This document shows positions 9,969 to 18,402 of a stretch of DNA of 64,000 nt, in pieces. The first letter of the stretch is position 1. Each line of letters starts with the position of its first letter. The stretch comes from VRUE01 sp963704545 (lineage in GTDB: Bacteria; Actinomycetota; Thermoleophilia; Solirubrobacterales; 70-9): the NCBI GenBank assembly GCA_963704545.1, contig OY969915.1, positions 1,922,001 to 1,986,000 on the forward strand, written 5' to 3'. The position numbers were made by a program, and so were the translations under genes. The notes below the pieces were generated by a model. That model was not told the DNA's origin. It did no database searches and was given only the letters and a program-made list of their open reading frames with translations.

Positions 9969-10448
9969 GTGGCAGCCGCAGACAAAGACATTCCTTATCG
10001 GATCGCCTATGACGAGGCCGTCCGCGCCCTTTCGCAGCAGGAGAGCATCGTCGACAGCCTGCGAACGCGCGCGGGTCTGTTGCTGTCGGCTGCCGCCATC
10101 ACCACGTCGTTCCTTGGTGCACAAGCGCTTGGCGACGGAGGTACGAGTGTCGTCACCTGGCTCGCCCTCGCTAGCTTCGTCGGCCTCGCGATCGCCGCAC
10201 TGGCGACCCTGTGGCCACATCGCCTCGAGTTCACGGCCAACCCGGCAAACGTGATCGAGAGTTATATCGAGACCAGTGAACCGCTTTCGGTCGCGGAGAT
10301 ACACCGTGATCTATCCCTCCACATGCACAGCAGCTACGACGCGAACCTAGCCCACCTGCAACGGCTGGCCTCCCGTTTCCGGCTGGCCGGCGTACTTCTC
10401 ACCGCCGAGGTGATCCTGTGGATCGTCGACCTTACGTCGAAGGCGTAG
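9969..10448 (+). CDS. three-helix membrane protein, unknown
   Basis: The protein has 159 aa. The N-terminal helix contains ALSQQESIVDSLRTRAG, followed by two transmembrane helices (about residues 36-54 and 63-80), a cytoplasmic-looking loop with LHMHSSYDANLAHLQRLASRF, and a final helix (LAGVLLTAEVILWIVDL). This layout resembles SLATT or Pycsar-effector-type membrane proteins of conflict systems, but I see no signature that proves it and no partner enzyme. The start is GTG with GAGG upstream. Confidence 0.65.
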   Translation: MAAADKDIPYRIAYDEAVRALSQQESIVDSLRTRAGLLLSAAAITTSFLGAQALGDGGTSVVTWLALASFVGLAIAALATLWPHRLEFTANPANVIESYIETSEPLSVAEIHRDLSLHMHSSYDANLAHLQRLASRFRLAGVLLTAEVILWIVDLTSKA

Positions 10449-10541
10449 AATTGCCTTATGGCACAGACTGCACTCCACGGACCGCTCGAAACGAAACGCC
10501 CGAGCCCCATGCAGCCGGCCGAGATCCGCGTAGATTCGTAG

Positions 10542-11003
10542 CTACGACAGCATGAGGCGCTTGGCGACGGCGTCGCGGCGGTAGTCGAGGATTCGCTCGA
10601 GATCGCGGCGGACGAACAGGCGCTGCGCAATCGCACCGAGCGGTCCGAGGGGGATCGCGTAGCGAATGCGGTCGTGGATGACGGTGGCGGCGTCGCCGTC
10701 CTTCTCGAACAGATGGGTGTGCTCCCAGAGCGAGTAGGGGCCCTTGGCCTGGGTGTCGACGAAGCGGGCCGGCGGTTCCCATGTCTCGATCCGGGTCCGC
10801 CAGCGCACCGGCACTCCGTGCAGCCTGATCCGGTAGTCGAGCAGCGTGCCCGAGCGGAACGCGATCTCTCCCGGCGTCCGCAGTTCGAAGTGGAGCCAGG
10901 GCGGGGTCAGCGGCTCTAGATTGAGAGCGTCGCCGTAGAAGGCGAACGCCTGCTCGACCGGCACCTCGACCCGCTGGCTGCGCTCGAGCAGGTGGATACG
11001 CAC
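10542..11003 (-). CDS. SRPBCC family protein (START-like ligand-binding fold)
   Basis: The protein has 153 aa. The pattern (VEVPVEQAFAFYGDALNLEPLTPPWLHFE, then W..RIETWEPPARFVDTQ and YSLWEHTHLFE) is that of small SRPBCC proteins often annotated as polyketide cyclase/dehydrase-like or cell-division-inhibitor-like. It probably binds a hydrophobic ligand; no catalytic residues can be named. The start is GTG at 11003. It is divergent, 43 nt apart, from an NAD(P)-binding protein, an association I regard as common in Actinobacteria. Confidence 0.8.
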   Translation of the reverse strand: MRIHLLERSQRVEVPVEQAFAFYGDALNLEPLTPPWLHFELRTPGEIAFRSGTLLDYRIRLHGVPVRWRTRIETWEPPARFVDTQAKGPYSLWEHTHLFEKDGDAATVIHDRIRYAIPLGPLGAIAQRLFVRRDLERILDYRRDAVAKRLMLS

Positions 11004-11034
11004 GGGGCCCAGTTTGGCACCGGGCCGCTCGGGC

Positions 11035-11040
11035 TACCTT
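11035..11040 (+). promoter_or_regulatory. leaderless -10 box (TACCTT) before an ATC start
   Basis: TACCTT fits the TANNNT -10 consensus and ends 6 nt before ATC at 11047, where the downstream protein should begin. The spacing is that of leaderless actinobacterial genes. Confidence 0.5.
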
Positions 11041-11046
11041 TAGAAG

Positions 11047-11967
11047 ATCGAGGCAAGCACCCTCATCGCCGGAGCGACCGGTTTCGTCGGCGGCAGGCTG
11101 GCCAGGTCGCTCGGGGACTCGGGGGCTTCGGTTCGCTGCCTGGTGCGCGACCGCGCGAAGGCCGGCGGGCTGGAGGCCGCGGGGCTGCAGCTCCGCCTGG
11201 GCGACGTCACCGACGCCGAGAGCCTGGCCGGAGCCGGGAGGGGCGTCGAGATCGCCTATTACCTCGTCCACGCGATGGCGGGGGGTGGCGAGTTCGCCGA
11301 GCGCGAGCGGGCCGGGGCGCTCAACTTCGCCCGGATGGCCAGGCGCGAGGGCGTCGAGCGTGTCGTCTACCTCGGCGGGCTCGGCGACGAGGGCACCTCG
11401 AAGCACCTGGCCAGCCGCCACCAGACGGCACGCGTCCTCGCCGCCGAGGGGCCGCCGCTGACCTACTTCCGCGCGGCGATGGTCGTCGGCGCCGGCAGCG
11501 AGTCCTACCGGACCCTGCGCTACCTGGTCAGCCGGTTGCCGGTGATGATCGCGCCGGCCTGGCTGCAGACGGCGACCCAGCCGATCGGCATCGACGCGAC
11601 GGTCGAGTACCTGCGGCTGGCGCCCGAGGTGCCGGAGTCAGAGGGCCGGGAGGTCCAGATCGGCGGCCCCGACGTGCTCTCCTACTCGGAGATGCTGGAT
11701 CGGATGGCGTTGGCGATGGGGATGCGGCCACGGCGCAAGCTCCCGACCCCCTTCATCACCCCGTGGCTCTCGGCGCTCTGGCTCGGCCTGGTGACGCCGG
11801 TCGACGTGAACGTGGCCCGCCCGCTCGTCGAGGGCTTGACCACGGCCACCGTCGTCACCGACCCCACGGGCGCGGAGCCGTTCGGCCTCGAGCCGGAGTC
11901 GTTTGACGAGGCGCTGCGGCGGGCGCTCGCGGAGGAAGGCTCGTTTCGCACATCTCCCTCCGGGTAG
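11047..11967 (+). CDS. NAD(P)-binding atypical SDR protein with apparent ATC start
   Basis: About 306 aa. The dinucleotide-binding loop GATGFVGG starts at about residue 9, followed by ASVRCLVRD, a DVTDAESL acidic turn, VEIAYYLVHAMAGGG and ERVVYLGGLG, typical of NmrA-like atypical SDR proteins. The frame has a TAG at 11041 and no ATG, GTG or TTG between it and the Rossmann loop; the first usable GTG (11143) would delete the cofactor site. ATC 11047 is therefore the proposed start, giving the expected short lead-in before TLIAGATG. A sequencing error is the alternative. The substrate is unknown. Confidence 0.75.
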   Translation: MEASTLIAGATGFVGGRLARSLGDSGASVRCLVRDRAKAGGLEAAGLQLRLGDVTDAESLAGAGRGVEIAYYLVHAMAGGGEFAERERAGALNFARMARREGVERVVYLGGLGDEGTSKHLASRHQTARVLAAEGPPLTYFRAAMVVGAGSESYRTLRYLVSRLPVMIAPAWLQTATQPIGIDATVEYLRLAPEVPESEGREVQIGGPDVLSYSEMLDRMALAMGMRPRRKLPTPFITPWLSALWLGLVTPVDVNVARPLVEGLTTATVVTDPTGAEPFGLEPESFDEALRRALAEEGSFRTSPSG

Positions 11968-12096
11968 CACCCGACAAGCGGCTGCCAGCCCGAATCTCGG
12001 CGGCTTTCACCGGCGCAAGTCGGTTCCCGCTTTGAGTGAGAAGACCAACCGCCACAACCGGCGGAGAGGCGTTCGGGCCGCAGCCGTCGACTCACC

Positions 12097-12726
12097 TCAT
12101 CTGGGGGTCATCAGCGCGACCGGAACGGAGAGGCCGGCGGAGCGGCGGAGCGTGGCGATACGGCGGCCGGGCTGAACGGCCGGGCGGACCTCGCCAACTC
12201 GATCCCCGAGTCCAGCGGCGGTGGCGTCGAGGTCGGGAGCGACGAAGGCCAGGCCCCAGAAGAAGGCAGGCCGGTCTCCCCCGGTCCGCTCGATCGCCTC
12301 CTCCGGCGCCTGCACCACCTCGAGGATGACGGCGCCGAGACGGAAGAACGCCTGCCGGGGCGCCCCTGCGGGCGTCGGCTCCTCGCGGATGCGGCGCAGA
12401 TCGAGACCTGCCTCCTGGATCGCGGCGACGGTGCGGTCGAGGTCCGAGCTGATCGCGACCACGTGGTCGATCGTGGAGATCCCGTTGGGGTGCACCGGCT
12501 GCTCGGCGGGCGCCGGCCGGTCCGACCGCGCGGTCGGCAACCCGTCCAGCTCGCCTCCCTCGAAACCGCGAAGCGACCAGCCCAACAGGCTCCTGCCTGC
12601 CTCCGTCCCCACGAGTCGGATCCGGACGTCGCCGACGACGCAGACGTCGCCGTCGACGTCGAACCCGAGCGCCACCCAAGACTCCGGCGCGTCGGCAACC
12701 GTCAGTTCGTCGATCGATGCCGCCAT
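12097..12726 (-). CDS. VOC/glyoxalase-like domain protein
   Basis: The protein has 209 aa. The segment GISTIDHVVAISSDLDRTVAAIQEAGLDLRRI begins a glyoxalase-like (vicinal oxygen chelate) module with the usual metal-ligand His in IDHVV. Later, FFRLGAVILEVV supplies a possible Glu ligand and FFWGLAFVAPDLDATAAGL opens the second half. Residues 1-90 are a less clear repeat of the fold. The start is ATG; TAGGTT lies 6 nt upstream, so it is probably leaderless. Function is unknown. A 49-nt palindrome separates it from the peroxiredoxin gene upstream. Confidence 0.75.
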   Translation of the reverse strand: MAASIDELTVADAPESWVALGFDVDGDVCVVGDVRIRLVGTEAGRSLLGWSLRGFEGGELDGLPTARSDRPAPAEQPVHPNGISTIDHVVAISSDLDRTVAAIQEAGLDLRRIREEPTPAGAPRQAFFRLGAVILEVVQAPEEAIERTGGDRPAFFWGLAFVAPDLDATAAGLGDRVGEVRPAVQPGRRIATLRRSAGLSVPVALMTPR

Positions 12727-12738
12727 CGTCCCAACCTA

Positions 12739-12787
12739 CTTCCGGTGCGACTTATGCCACCTATAGGCACATAGATCGCACCGGAAG
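12739..12787. repeat. 49-nt imperfect palindrome
   Basis: CTTCCGGTGCGA (12739-12750) is perfectly complementary to TCGCACCGGAAG (12776-12787). The inner bases also pair (TATG/CATA and TGCC/GGCA), so nearly the whole 49 nt can fold. It lies between the peroxiredoxin stop and the VOC start, overlapping the promoter region of the latter. There is no T-tract. It may be a transcript end, a processing site or a small mobile palindrome. Confidence 0.6.
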
Positions 12788-12800
12788 CGTTCAGGGTGGG

Positions 12801-13460
12801 TCAACGGTTCGGCTGCGGCACGATCCTGATGTAGGGGCGGGGTGACTCCCACCCGTCGGGGTAGGTCTCGCGGGCTTCGTCGTCGGAGACCGAGCCGGCG
12901 ATGATCACGTCGTCGCCCTGCTCCCACTGCGCCGGCGTCGCGACCTTGTGCTTCGCGGTCAGCTGCAGCGAGTCGACCACGCGCAGGACCTCGTCGAAGT
13001 TGCGGCCCGTCGTCATCGGGTAGACGAGGATCAGCTTGACTTTCTTGTCGGGGCCGATGACGAAGACGTTGCGGACCGTCTGGTTGTCGGCGGGCGTGCG
13101 GTCCGCCGGGTCGCCGGAGACGTCCTCGGGCAGCATCCCGTAGAGCTTGGAGACGGCGAAGTCGGAGTCGCCGATGATCGGGTAGTTGGGCGCGGTGCCC
13201 TGCGTATCCTCGATGTCGGCGGCCCAGGCCTCGTGCTTGTCGGACGGGTCGACCGAGAGGCCGATGATCTTCACGCCCCGCTTGTCGAACTCGGGCTTGA
13301 TCGAGGCCATGTAGCCGAGCTCGGTCGTGCACACGGGCGTGAAGTCCTTCGGGTGCGAGAACAGCACCGCCCACGAGTCGCCGATCCAGTCGTGGAAGCT
13401 GATCCGGCCCTCCGTCGTGTCGGCCTCGAAGTCGGGAGCGACGTCGCCTAGCTTGAGCAT
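12801..13460 (-). CDS. 1-Cys peroxiredoxin (Prx6 type)
   Basis: The protein has 219 aa, matching the Prx6/AhpC-TSA 1-Cys family. The peroxidatic Cys is in FTPVCTTELGYM (Cys44). The Prx6 C-terminal part is present (LQLTAKHKVATPAQWEQGDDVII and ESPRPYIRIVPQP). It would reduce hydrogen peroxide and organic peroxides in the cytoplasm with an external thiol. The start is ATG, with GGAGG about 8 nt upstream. Confidence 0.95.
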   Translation of the reverse strand: MLKLGDVAPDFEADTTEGRISFHDWIGDSWAVLFSHPKDFTPVCTTELGYMASIKPEFDKRGVKIIGLSVDPSDKHEAWAADIEDTQGTAPNYPIIGDSDFAVSKLYGMLPEDVSGDPADRTPADNQTVRNVFVIGPDKKVKLILVYPMTTGRNFDEVLRVVDSLQLTAKHKVATPAQWEQGDDVIIAGSVSDDEARETYPDGWESPRPYIRIVPQPNR

Positions 13461-13523
13461 CCTGGTACCTCCATTGCGTGGGTGGCGGTGGACATCGTTG
13501 GCAACTGATTGAACATCATCGGG

Positions 13524-14882
13524 TCAGCGGGCGACGCGCTCGACGATCGCCTCTCCCCCGCGGCCCGGCAGCACCGTGATGCCGCGGAAGCTCACCTTCT
13601 CGTCCTTGTTCCGGCTGGCCCGGAGTTGAGCCCGGGCGAGGATTCGCTCGATCACGATCTTCATCTCGAGCAGCGCGAAGGACGCGCCGATGCAGCGGCG
13701 CACGCCGCCGCCGAAGGGGATCCAGGCGTAGGGCTCCGGCGCCCCTTCGAGGAAGCGCTCGGGGCGGAAGGCGAGCGGGTCGGGTGCGTAGAGGTCGGGG
13801 TCACACTGCAGGAGCGAGATCGAGGCCGCCAGCTGAGCACCGGCCTCGAACAGGTAGCCACCCAGCTCCCGCGGCTCGGTCGGCGAGCGGAAGACCTCGG
13901 TGATCACCGGCCGCACGCGGAGGGTCTCCTTGATCACGGCGTCCATGTACTCGCTCGACTCGCCCGCCTTCACCTCGGCGGCAAGGCGCTCCAGCGCGGC
14001 TGGGGTGCGCAGCAGCCGCTCGAACGCCCACCCGATCGAGGTCGCGGTCGTCTCGTGGCCGGCGAGCAGGATCGTGATCAGCTCGTCGCGCAGCTCCTTG
14101 TCGGTCAGCGGGTTGCCGTCCTCGTCGCGAGCCGAGAGCAGCAGGCTGAGGATGTCGTCGCGCCCCTCGCGGTCGGGAGCGGCCCGGCGCTGGGCGATCT
14201 CCTCGTAGAGCATCTCGTCGACGCGGTCGCGGTTGCGGAGGAAGCGCCCCCAAGGGCTGAGCGGACCGAGGTCCTTCTGCATCACGAGCAGCACCGGACT
14301 GATCGAGGAGAGGCGCGGCAGGCGTTGCTTGAGCTCGGCGACCCGGCCCGGCTCGGAGACGCCGAAGACCGCCCGGATCATCACCTCCAGCGTGATCTCT
14401 TGGCCGACGGTGCGCGTGCGGACGGTGTCGCCCGGGCTCCACCCGTCGATCTCGCGATCGGCGATCTGCGCGATCAGCTCGGCGTAGTGGGCGATCGCCT
14501 GGCCATGGAACGCCGGCAGCATCAGCTTCCGCATCCTCATGTGGCGATCGCCGTCGAGCAGCAGGAGTGAGGCCTGCCCGACGACCGGCTCCATGATCTG
14601 CCGCGGCTCGGCGACGTTGTACTCGGCCGGCTTCCACTTGAACATCTGCTCGACCAGCTCGCGGTCGGCGACGTGGAAGACGTCTCCGGCGATCGAGTCG
14701 CTGGTGCGGAAGATGCGGCCGTAGCGCCGGCGCATGGTCGACCGCGCCGCGAGCGGGCGGGTGACGCCGAGCCAGGACTGCAGCGGGCCGGGGAGCGGAG
14801 GGCCGGAGATGTCAGATGCGGGGCGGGCCGGAGAAGCCGGGGGGACTGGAGGATCTGTCTCGGTAGCGATCGGCGCCGGCAT
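13524..14882 (-). CDS. cytochrome P450
   Basis: The protein has 452 aa. The I-helix oxygen-activating motif is AGHETTAT, the K-helix motif is ETLR, and the heme-thiolate loop is FGGGVRRCIGASFALLEM with the Cys ligand. It is a soluble bacterial class P450 needing a ferredoxin and reductase, neither of which is adjacent. ATG 14882 (MPAPIATETDP) is preferred over the longer frame; TACTGT lies 9 nt before it. It follows the acylphosphatase-phosphoesterase gene by 19 nt on the same strand. The substrate is unknown. Confidence 0.93.
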   Translation of the reverse strand: MPAPIATETDPPVPPASPARPASDISGPPLPGPLQSWLGVTRPLAARSTMRRRYGRIFRTSDSIAGDVFHVADRELVEQMFKWKPAEYNVAEPRQIMEPVVGQASLLLLDGDRHMRMRKLMLPAFHGQAIAHYAELIAQIADREIDGWSPGDTVRTRTVGQEITLEVMIRAVFGVSEPGRVAELKQRLPRLSSISPVLLVMQKDLGPLSPWGRFLRNRDRVDEMLYEEIAQRRAAPDREGRDDILSLLLSARDEDGNPLTDKELRDELITILLAGHETTATSIGWAFERLLRTPAALERLAAEVKAGESSEYMDAVIKETLRVRPVITEVFRSPTEPRELGGYLFEAGAQLAASISLLQCDPDLYAPDPLAFRPERFLEGAPEPYAWIPFGGGVRRCIGASFALLEMKIVIERILARAQLRASRNKDEKVSFRGITVLPGRGGEAIVERVAR

Positions 14883-14901
14883 CGTCCCCAGACAGTAACC
14901 G

Positions 14902-15633
14902 TCAGTCCCGGCTGAGGAGCTCGTCGAGCGTGATGCCACTGATCACCGACTGTGGCCGTTCGGCGACCACGTCCGAGCCCGGGCGGACATGCTCGTCGCG
15001 CCGCTTGATCAGCAGCCATTGCGGCTTCTCGCCAGGCCGGGTGCGCTGCAGGGCGAAGCCGCCGCTCAGCTTCTCCCCGTGCAGGACGAAGACGGCGTGG
15101 CCACGGTCGAGCGCCTCCGGCCAGGCGACCCGCCCGCCCTGCTCGTAACGGCCGCGGTCCCAGACGATCACGCCTCCGCTGTCGGTCGGGCCCTCGAAGG
15201 AGTTGTGGGCGAGGTCGTGGTCTCCGACCTGCACGGCGAGCCGTTTCACCGCAGGATCCATCGACGGGCCCTTGGGGACTGCCCACGACCGCATCGTGCC
15301 GTCGACCTCGAGGCGCAGGTCAAAATGGCGGGCGGTGGCGGCGTGCTCCTGGACGACGAAGAGGCCGGCGCTGACGCCGCGGATCGCGAACTGCTCGTGG
15401 CCCTCGACCTTCAGCCGCTCGACGGATACCTCGTCGACCTGGGCGCCGCGCGGCCCCTTGCGCAGGAAGGAAATCAACTCCTCGACGGCATCCTCGGAAC
15501 CCTCACCGTGAACGAGGACGCTCCCGTCATCCGCGTTGCGGACCCAGCCCATCACCTGGAGCTGTTGCGCCCGCCGCCGCAGGGCGTCGCGATACCCGAC
15601 GCCCTGCACCCGACCACGGACGACCGCCCGCAC
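14902..15633 (-). CDS. acylphosphatase fused to LigD-type 3'-phosphoesterase
   Basis: The protein has 243 aa and two domains. Residues 1-85 are an acylphosphatase: GRVQGVGYR with catalytic Arg15, and GWVRNADDGSVLV with catalytic Asn33. Residues 91-215 match the 3'-phosphoesterase domain of ligase D: FVVQEHAATARHFDLRLE (His97, His103, Asp105, Arg107), SWAVPKGPSMDP, AVQVGDHDL (His139) and VIVWDRG. GTG 15633 is chosen because AGAAGGAG precedes it by 5 nt and the acylphosphatase fold starts at once; the frame stays open to 15738. No ligase or polymerase domain and no Ku gene are present. A role in trimming 3' ends of DNA or RNA is family knowledge; the purpose of the fusion is unknown. Confidence 0.85.
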   Translation of the reverse strand: MRAVVRGRVQGVGYRDALRRRAQQLQVMGWVRNADDGSVLVHGEGSEDAVEELISFLRKGPRGAQVDEVSVERLKVEGHEQFAIRGVSAGLFVVQEHAATARHFDLRLEVDGTMRSWAVPKGPSMDPAVKRLAVQVGDHDLAHNSFEGPTDSGGVIVWDRGRYEQGGRVAWPEALDRGHAVFVLHGEKLSGGFALQRTRPGEKPQWLLIKRRDEHVRPGSDVVAERPQSVISGITLDELLSRD

Positions 15634-15736
15634 CGCAACTCCTTCTTTGCCAGCTCGTCGCGCCAGAGGCCCAAAGCTATCGCCCCCTGATCGATACATC
15701 GCGGTCTCCGACGCCCCGTCGTGCGACGATCTCGCC

Positions 15737-16084
15737 ATGGCAGATGCCGGCAGCGGACCCGTCTACGCTCTCAACTGGTTCGACATCGCTGATCGCGAGG
15801 AGTACATCGCGTACTCCCGGCGCTCTGCGACCGAGGTGGACCGTCACGGTGGCAAGGTCGTGGCGCTGGGCCAGTTCTCCGACGCGATCAAGGGAGAGGT
15901 CGAACCTCGGCAGGTCCTGATCCTCGTCGAGTGGAAGAGCCGCGCTCATTTCGACGGCTACCGGGAAGACCCGGACCTGGCCGATCTCCATCCCCATCGC
16001 GAAGCCGGCGGAGACAACTACGTCTGGCACCTCTTCGACAAGCTCGATGACCTTCGGCCGCTGCTGAAGGGCGTGGAGGGCTGA
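15737..16084 (+). CDS. DUF1330-like dimeric alpha/beta-barrel protein
   Basis: The protein has 115 aa. ALNWFDIADREEYIAYSRRS, then VVALGQFSDA, VLILVEWKSRAHFDGY and a C-terminal stretch follow the DUF1330 layout (ferredoxin-like dimer). No catalytic residue is known for the family. The start is ATG 15737, with GACGAT 6 nt upstream, as for the FmdB-like gene. Confidence 0.7.
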   Translation: MADAGSGPVYALNWFDIADREEYIAYSRRSATEVDRHGGKVVALGQFSDAIKGEVEPRQVLILVEWKSRAHFDGYREDPDLADLHPHREAGGDNYVWHLFDKLDDLRPLLKGVEG

Positions 16085-16125
16085 CTGCCGGAGTAGCAGC
16101 CGAACCGGGGGGTAGTTGGCAAGGG

Positions 16126-18282
16126 ATGAGCTACCGCCTGCTCGCAAGGCTCGCCGCGCCGCTGATCGTTGCCATCGCGGTATTCCCAAGCGCCGGCAGC
16201 GCAGCTCCAAGCTGCGCAGAAGGGCCCGAAACCGAAGGGACGACCATCATCGGCACGCCGTGCGCCGATGTGATCCGCCTGCCGCGAGCCGTCACCACCG
16301 TCCTCGGCGAAGGGGGCGATGACAGCCTCTACGGCCAGCGCGGCAACGACAGCCTCTTCGGCGGCGAGGGCGCGGATCGACTTTTCGGCGGCATCGGCGA
16401 CGACCAGCTGCGCGGCGGTCCGGGCGACGACCTCCTCTCCGGAGGCTTCGGTGCCGACTCCCTCGACGGCGAAGGCGATGGCGATCTCGCCCGCGGCGAC
16501 GCGACGATCGACGCGATCGGCGACTCCGGCGGCGGCGAGGACACCCTCAGCTTCGCCACAGGCGCGACCCCAGGGTTCCCCAACACCGGCTCCTTCTTCA
16601 CCGATGCCGGCTTTCCGGCGGGCGCCGCGGGACGAGGCGTCTACGTCGACCTCGAGCAGGGCTTCGCTAACAACGGCCTCGCGCCGTCGGGCGGCGGCGT
16701 CGACGGGCCGCTCGAGCCGGCAACCGACTTCGGCGATTTCGAGACCGTGATCGGCACTCCCTTTCCTGACTACATCGTTGGCACCGCCGGGACCGAGGCC
16801 TTCTACGGCGGCGGCGGGGGCGACCTGATCGACGGGAACGGCGGCGGCGACGTCGCCCACGGGGGCGCGGACGGCGACGGCTGCGTCGGGGTCGCGGTCG
16901 AGGACTGCGAGTTCAGCAACGAGGAGATAGCGCTGCGTGACCCCGGCGTGATTGCCGCCGGCGCGATGGCGCCCGACACGGGCACGGCCCCGGGTCTCTA
17001 TCTGGTGGGCAGCGATCAGGACGACCGCGTAACTGCGAGTTACACGCCGAACGCGGCGACCCCCGATCCAGATGACGGGGTGGTGGCGTTCTCGCTGGTG
17101 GACGGCAGCGACGGGCAGTTCGACACCAGCCCAAGCGCGGCCGGTGGCTGTGCCCCACCGAGCGGGGGCACGATCGCCTGTTCACTGCCGGAACTCCCCG
17201 GCTCGATCCTCCTCGCCGGCTTGGAGGGCGACGACGACCTTCTCGCCCCCGCCTTCCCGGAAGCCGTCTCGGTCGTGCTGCTGGGGAACGAGGACGCTGA
17301 CGACCTCACCGGTGGCGAGACCGAAGACGCCCTCGTCGACGGTGCGGGAGATGACGCGGCAGCCGCGGGTGGGCGCGACGACGCACTGCCGAACAACGGC
17401 GGCGGAGACCAGCTCGACGCCGGTCCCGGCGAAGACCTCTTCGTCTCCAATGCCGTCTGCGACGACGACGTCCTCGACGGCGGCGCCGACCGCGACAACG
17501 CCAACTGGGCCAACTTCGGCACCGCAGTCGCGATCGACATGGAACAGGAGACCGCCGGCTTGATCGGGCCGCAGGGCGAGCCGAGTTGCCCCACCGCGGC
17601 CCAGTTGACGACCCTGCACGCGATCGAGGACGTCGAGGGCACCGACGGGGCGGACAACCTGGTGGGGGACTCCGAGCCCAACCAGCTCCTGGGCAGGGCG
17701 GGCGGCGACGCCTACCTCGCCGGCGCCGGCGACGACCACCTGCTCGCCAACTCCGACGACTCCGATCCGACCATCGACTGCGGCGAGGGCTTCGATACGG
17801 CGCTGATCGATTTCGCAACCGCACACACCGACGGCCCGCCGGTCGACTGCGAGTCCGTCGAAGAGCGCATCCCCAACAGCTTCCGCCCGCCCGACACCCC
17901 GCCCGATCCGGAACCGGAACCGGAACCCGAGCCGGAGCCCGAGCCGCCAACGTCGCCCCAGATCACGCCGCCTCTGGTGTCGGGTCCGATCCCGCCGACG
18001 CGGCGCGACCGCACGCCGCCCGCGACCCGCCTCCAGCGACACCCCCGGGCGCTCCTTTTCTCCGCAGGCCAGGGCCGCCGCGTCACCTTCGCCTTCAAGG
18101 CCTCTGAGCCAGGGGTCCGCTTCCGCTGCCGCCTCGACCGGCAACTGCTCCGCCCCTGCCGGTCCCCTCGTGCCTACCTGGTGTTCCCCGGGCGGCACGC
18201 GTTCCGCGTCTTCGCGATCGACGTCGCGGGCAACCGCGACCCCTCGCCGGCCCTCTTTCGCTTCCGCATCCGTTCCCCCTGA
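16126..18282 (+). CDS. secreted calcium-binding repeat (RTX-like) protein
   Basis: The protein has 718 aa with a signal peptide (cleavage near residue 27 after GSAA). Glycine-Asp nonapeptide repeats (GGxGxDxLx) form a calcium-binding beta-roll at residues about 60-120, with degenerate copies to about 560. A PEPEPE linker is encoded near 17905-17945. The last 80 residues form a small domain (FKASEPGVRFRCRLD, then CRSPRAYLVFPGRHAFRVFAIDVAGNRDPSP) that I associate with Thermoleophilia secreted proteins. It is probably an extracellular structural or adhesive protein stabilised by Ca2+. The start is ATG with AAGGG directly upstream. No type I secretion genes are nearby. Confidence 0.85.
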   Translation: MSYRLLARLAAPLIVAIAVFPSAGSAAPSCAEGPETEGTTIIGTPCADVIRLPRAVTTVLGEGGDDSLYGQRGNDSLFGGEGADRLFGGIGDDQLRGGPGDDLLSGGFGADSLDGEGDGDLARGDATIDAIGDSGGGEDTLSFATGATPGFPNTGSFFTDAGFPAGAAGRGVYVDLEQGFANNGLAPSGGGVDGPLEPATDFGDFETVIGTPFPDYIVGTAGTEAFYGGGGGDLIDGNGGGDVAHGGADGDGCVGVAVEDCEFSNEEIALRDPGVIAAGAMAPDTGTAPGLYLVGSDQDDRVTASYTPNAATPDPDDGVVAFSLVDGSDGQFDTSPSAAGGCAPPSGGTIACSLPELPGSILLAGLEGDDDLLAPAFPEAVSVVLLGNEDADDLTGGETEDALVDGAGDDAAAAGGRDDALPNNGGGDQLDAGPGEDLFVSNAVCDDDVLDGGADRDNANWANFGTAVAIDMEQETAGLIGPQGEPSCPTAAQLTTLHAIEDVEGTDGADNLVGDSEPNQLLGRAGGDAYLAGAGDDHLLANSDDSDPTIDCGEGFDTALIDFATAHTDGPPVDCESVEERIPNSFRPPDTPPDPEPEPEPEPEPEPPTSPQITPPLVSGPIPPTRRDRTPPATRLQRHPRALLFSAGQGRRVTFAFKASEPGVRFRCRLDRQLLRPCRSPRAYLVFPGRHAFRVFAIDVAGNRDPSPALFRFRIRSP

Positions 18283-18402
18283 AAACGAGCAAGCGCCGAC
18301 TCCCCCACCCAGGCGCAGGGCGTGTCGAAACGCTCCCGTTTCGTTTCACCGGTTCGCCGAGGGGTAGGCGATGACCATGAACCCCGACCGAGTCGAGAAC
18401 CG

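Noticed and set aside
10458..10541. A 27-aa frame from ATG after the three-helix membrane protein
   Set aside because: No ribosome-binding site and no recognisable sequence; it directly abuts the SRPBCC stop codon and may be chance.
16300..16500. Short tandem DNA repeats
   Set aside because: They are codons for the Gly-Asp calcium-binding repeats of the secreted protein, not a CRISPR array or satellite.
17890..17950. Tandem repeat of GAACCG-like units
   Set aside because: It encodes the PEPEPE linker of the same protein.
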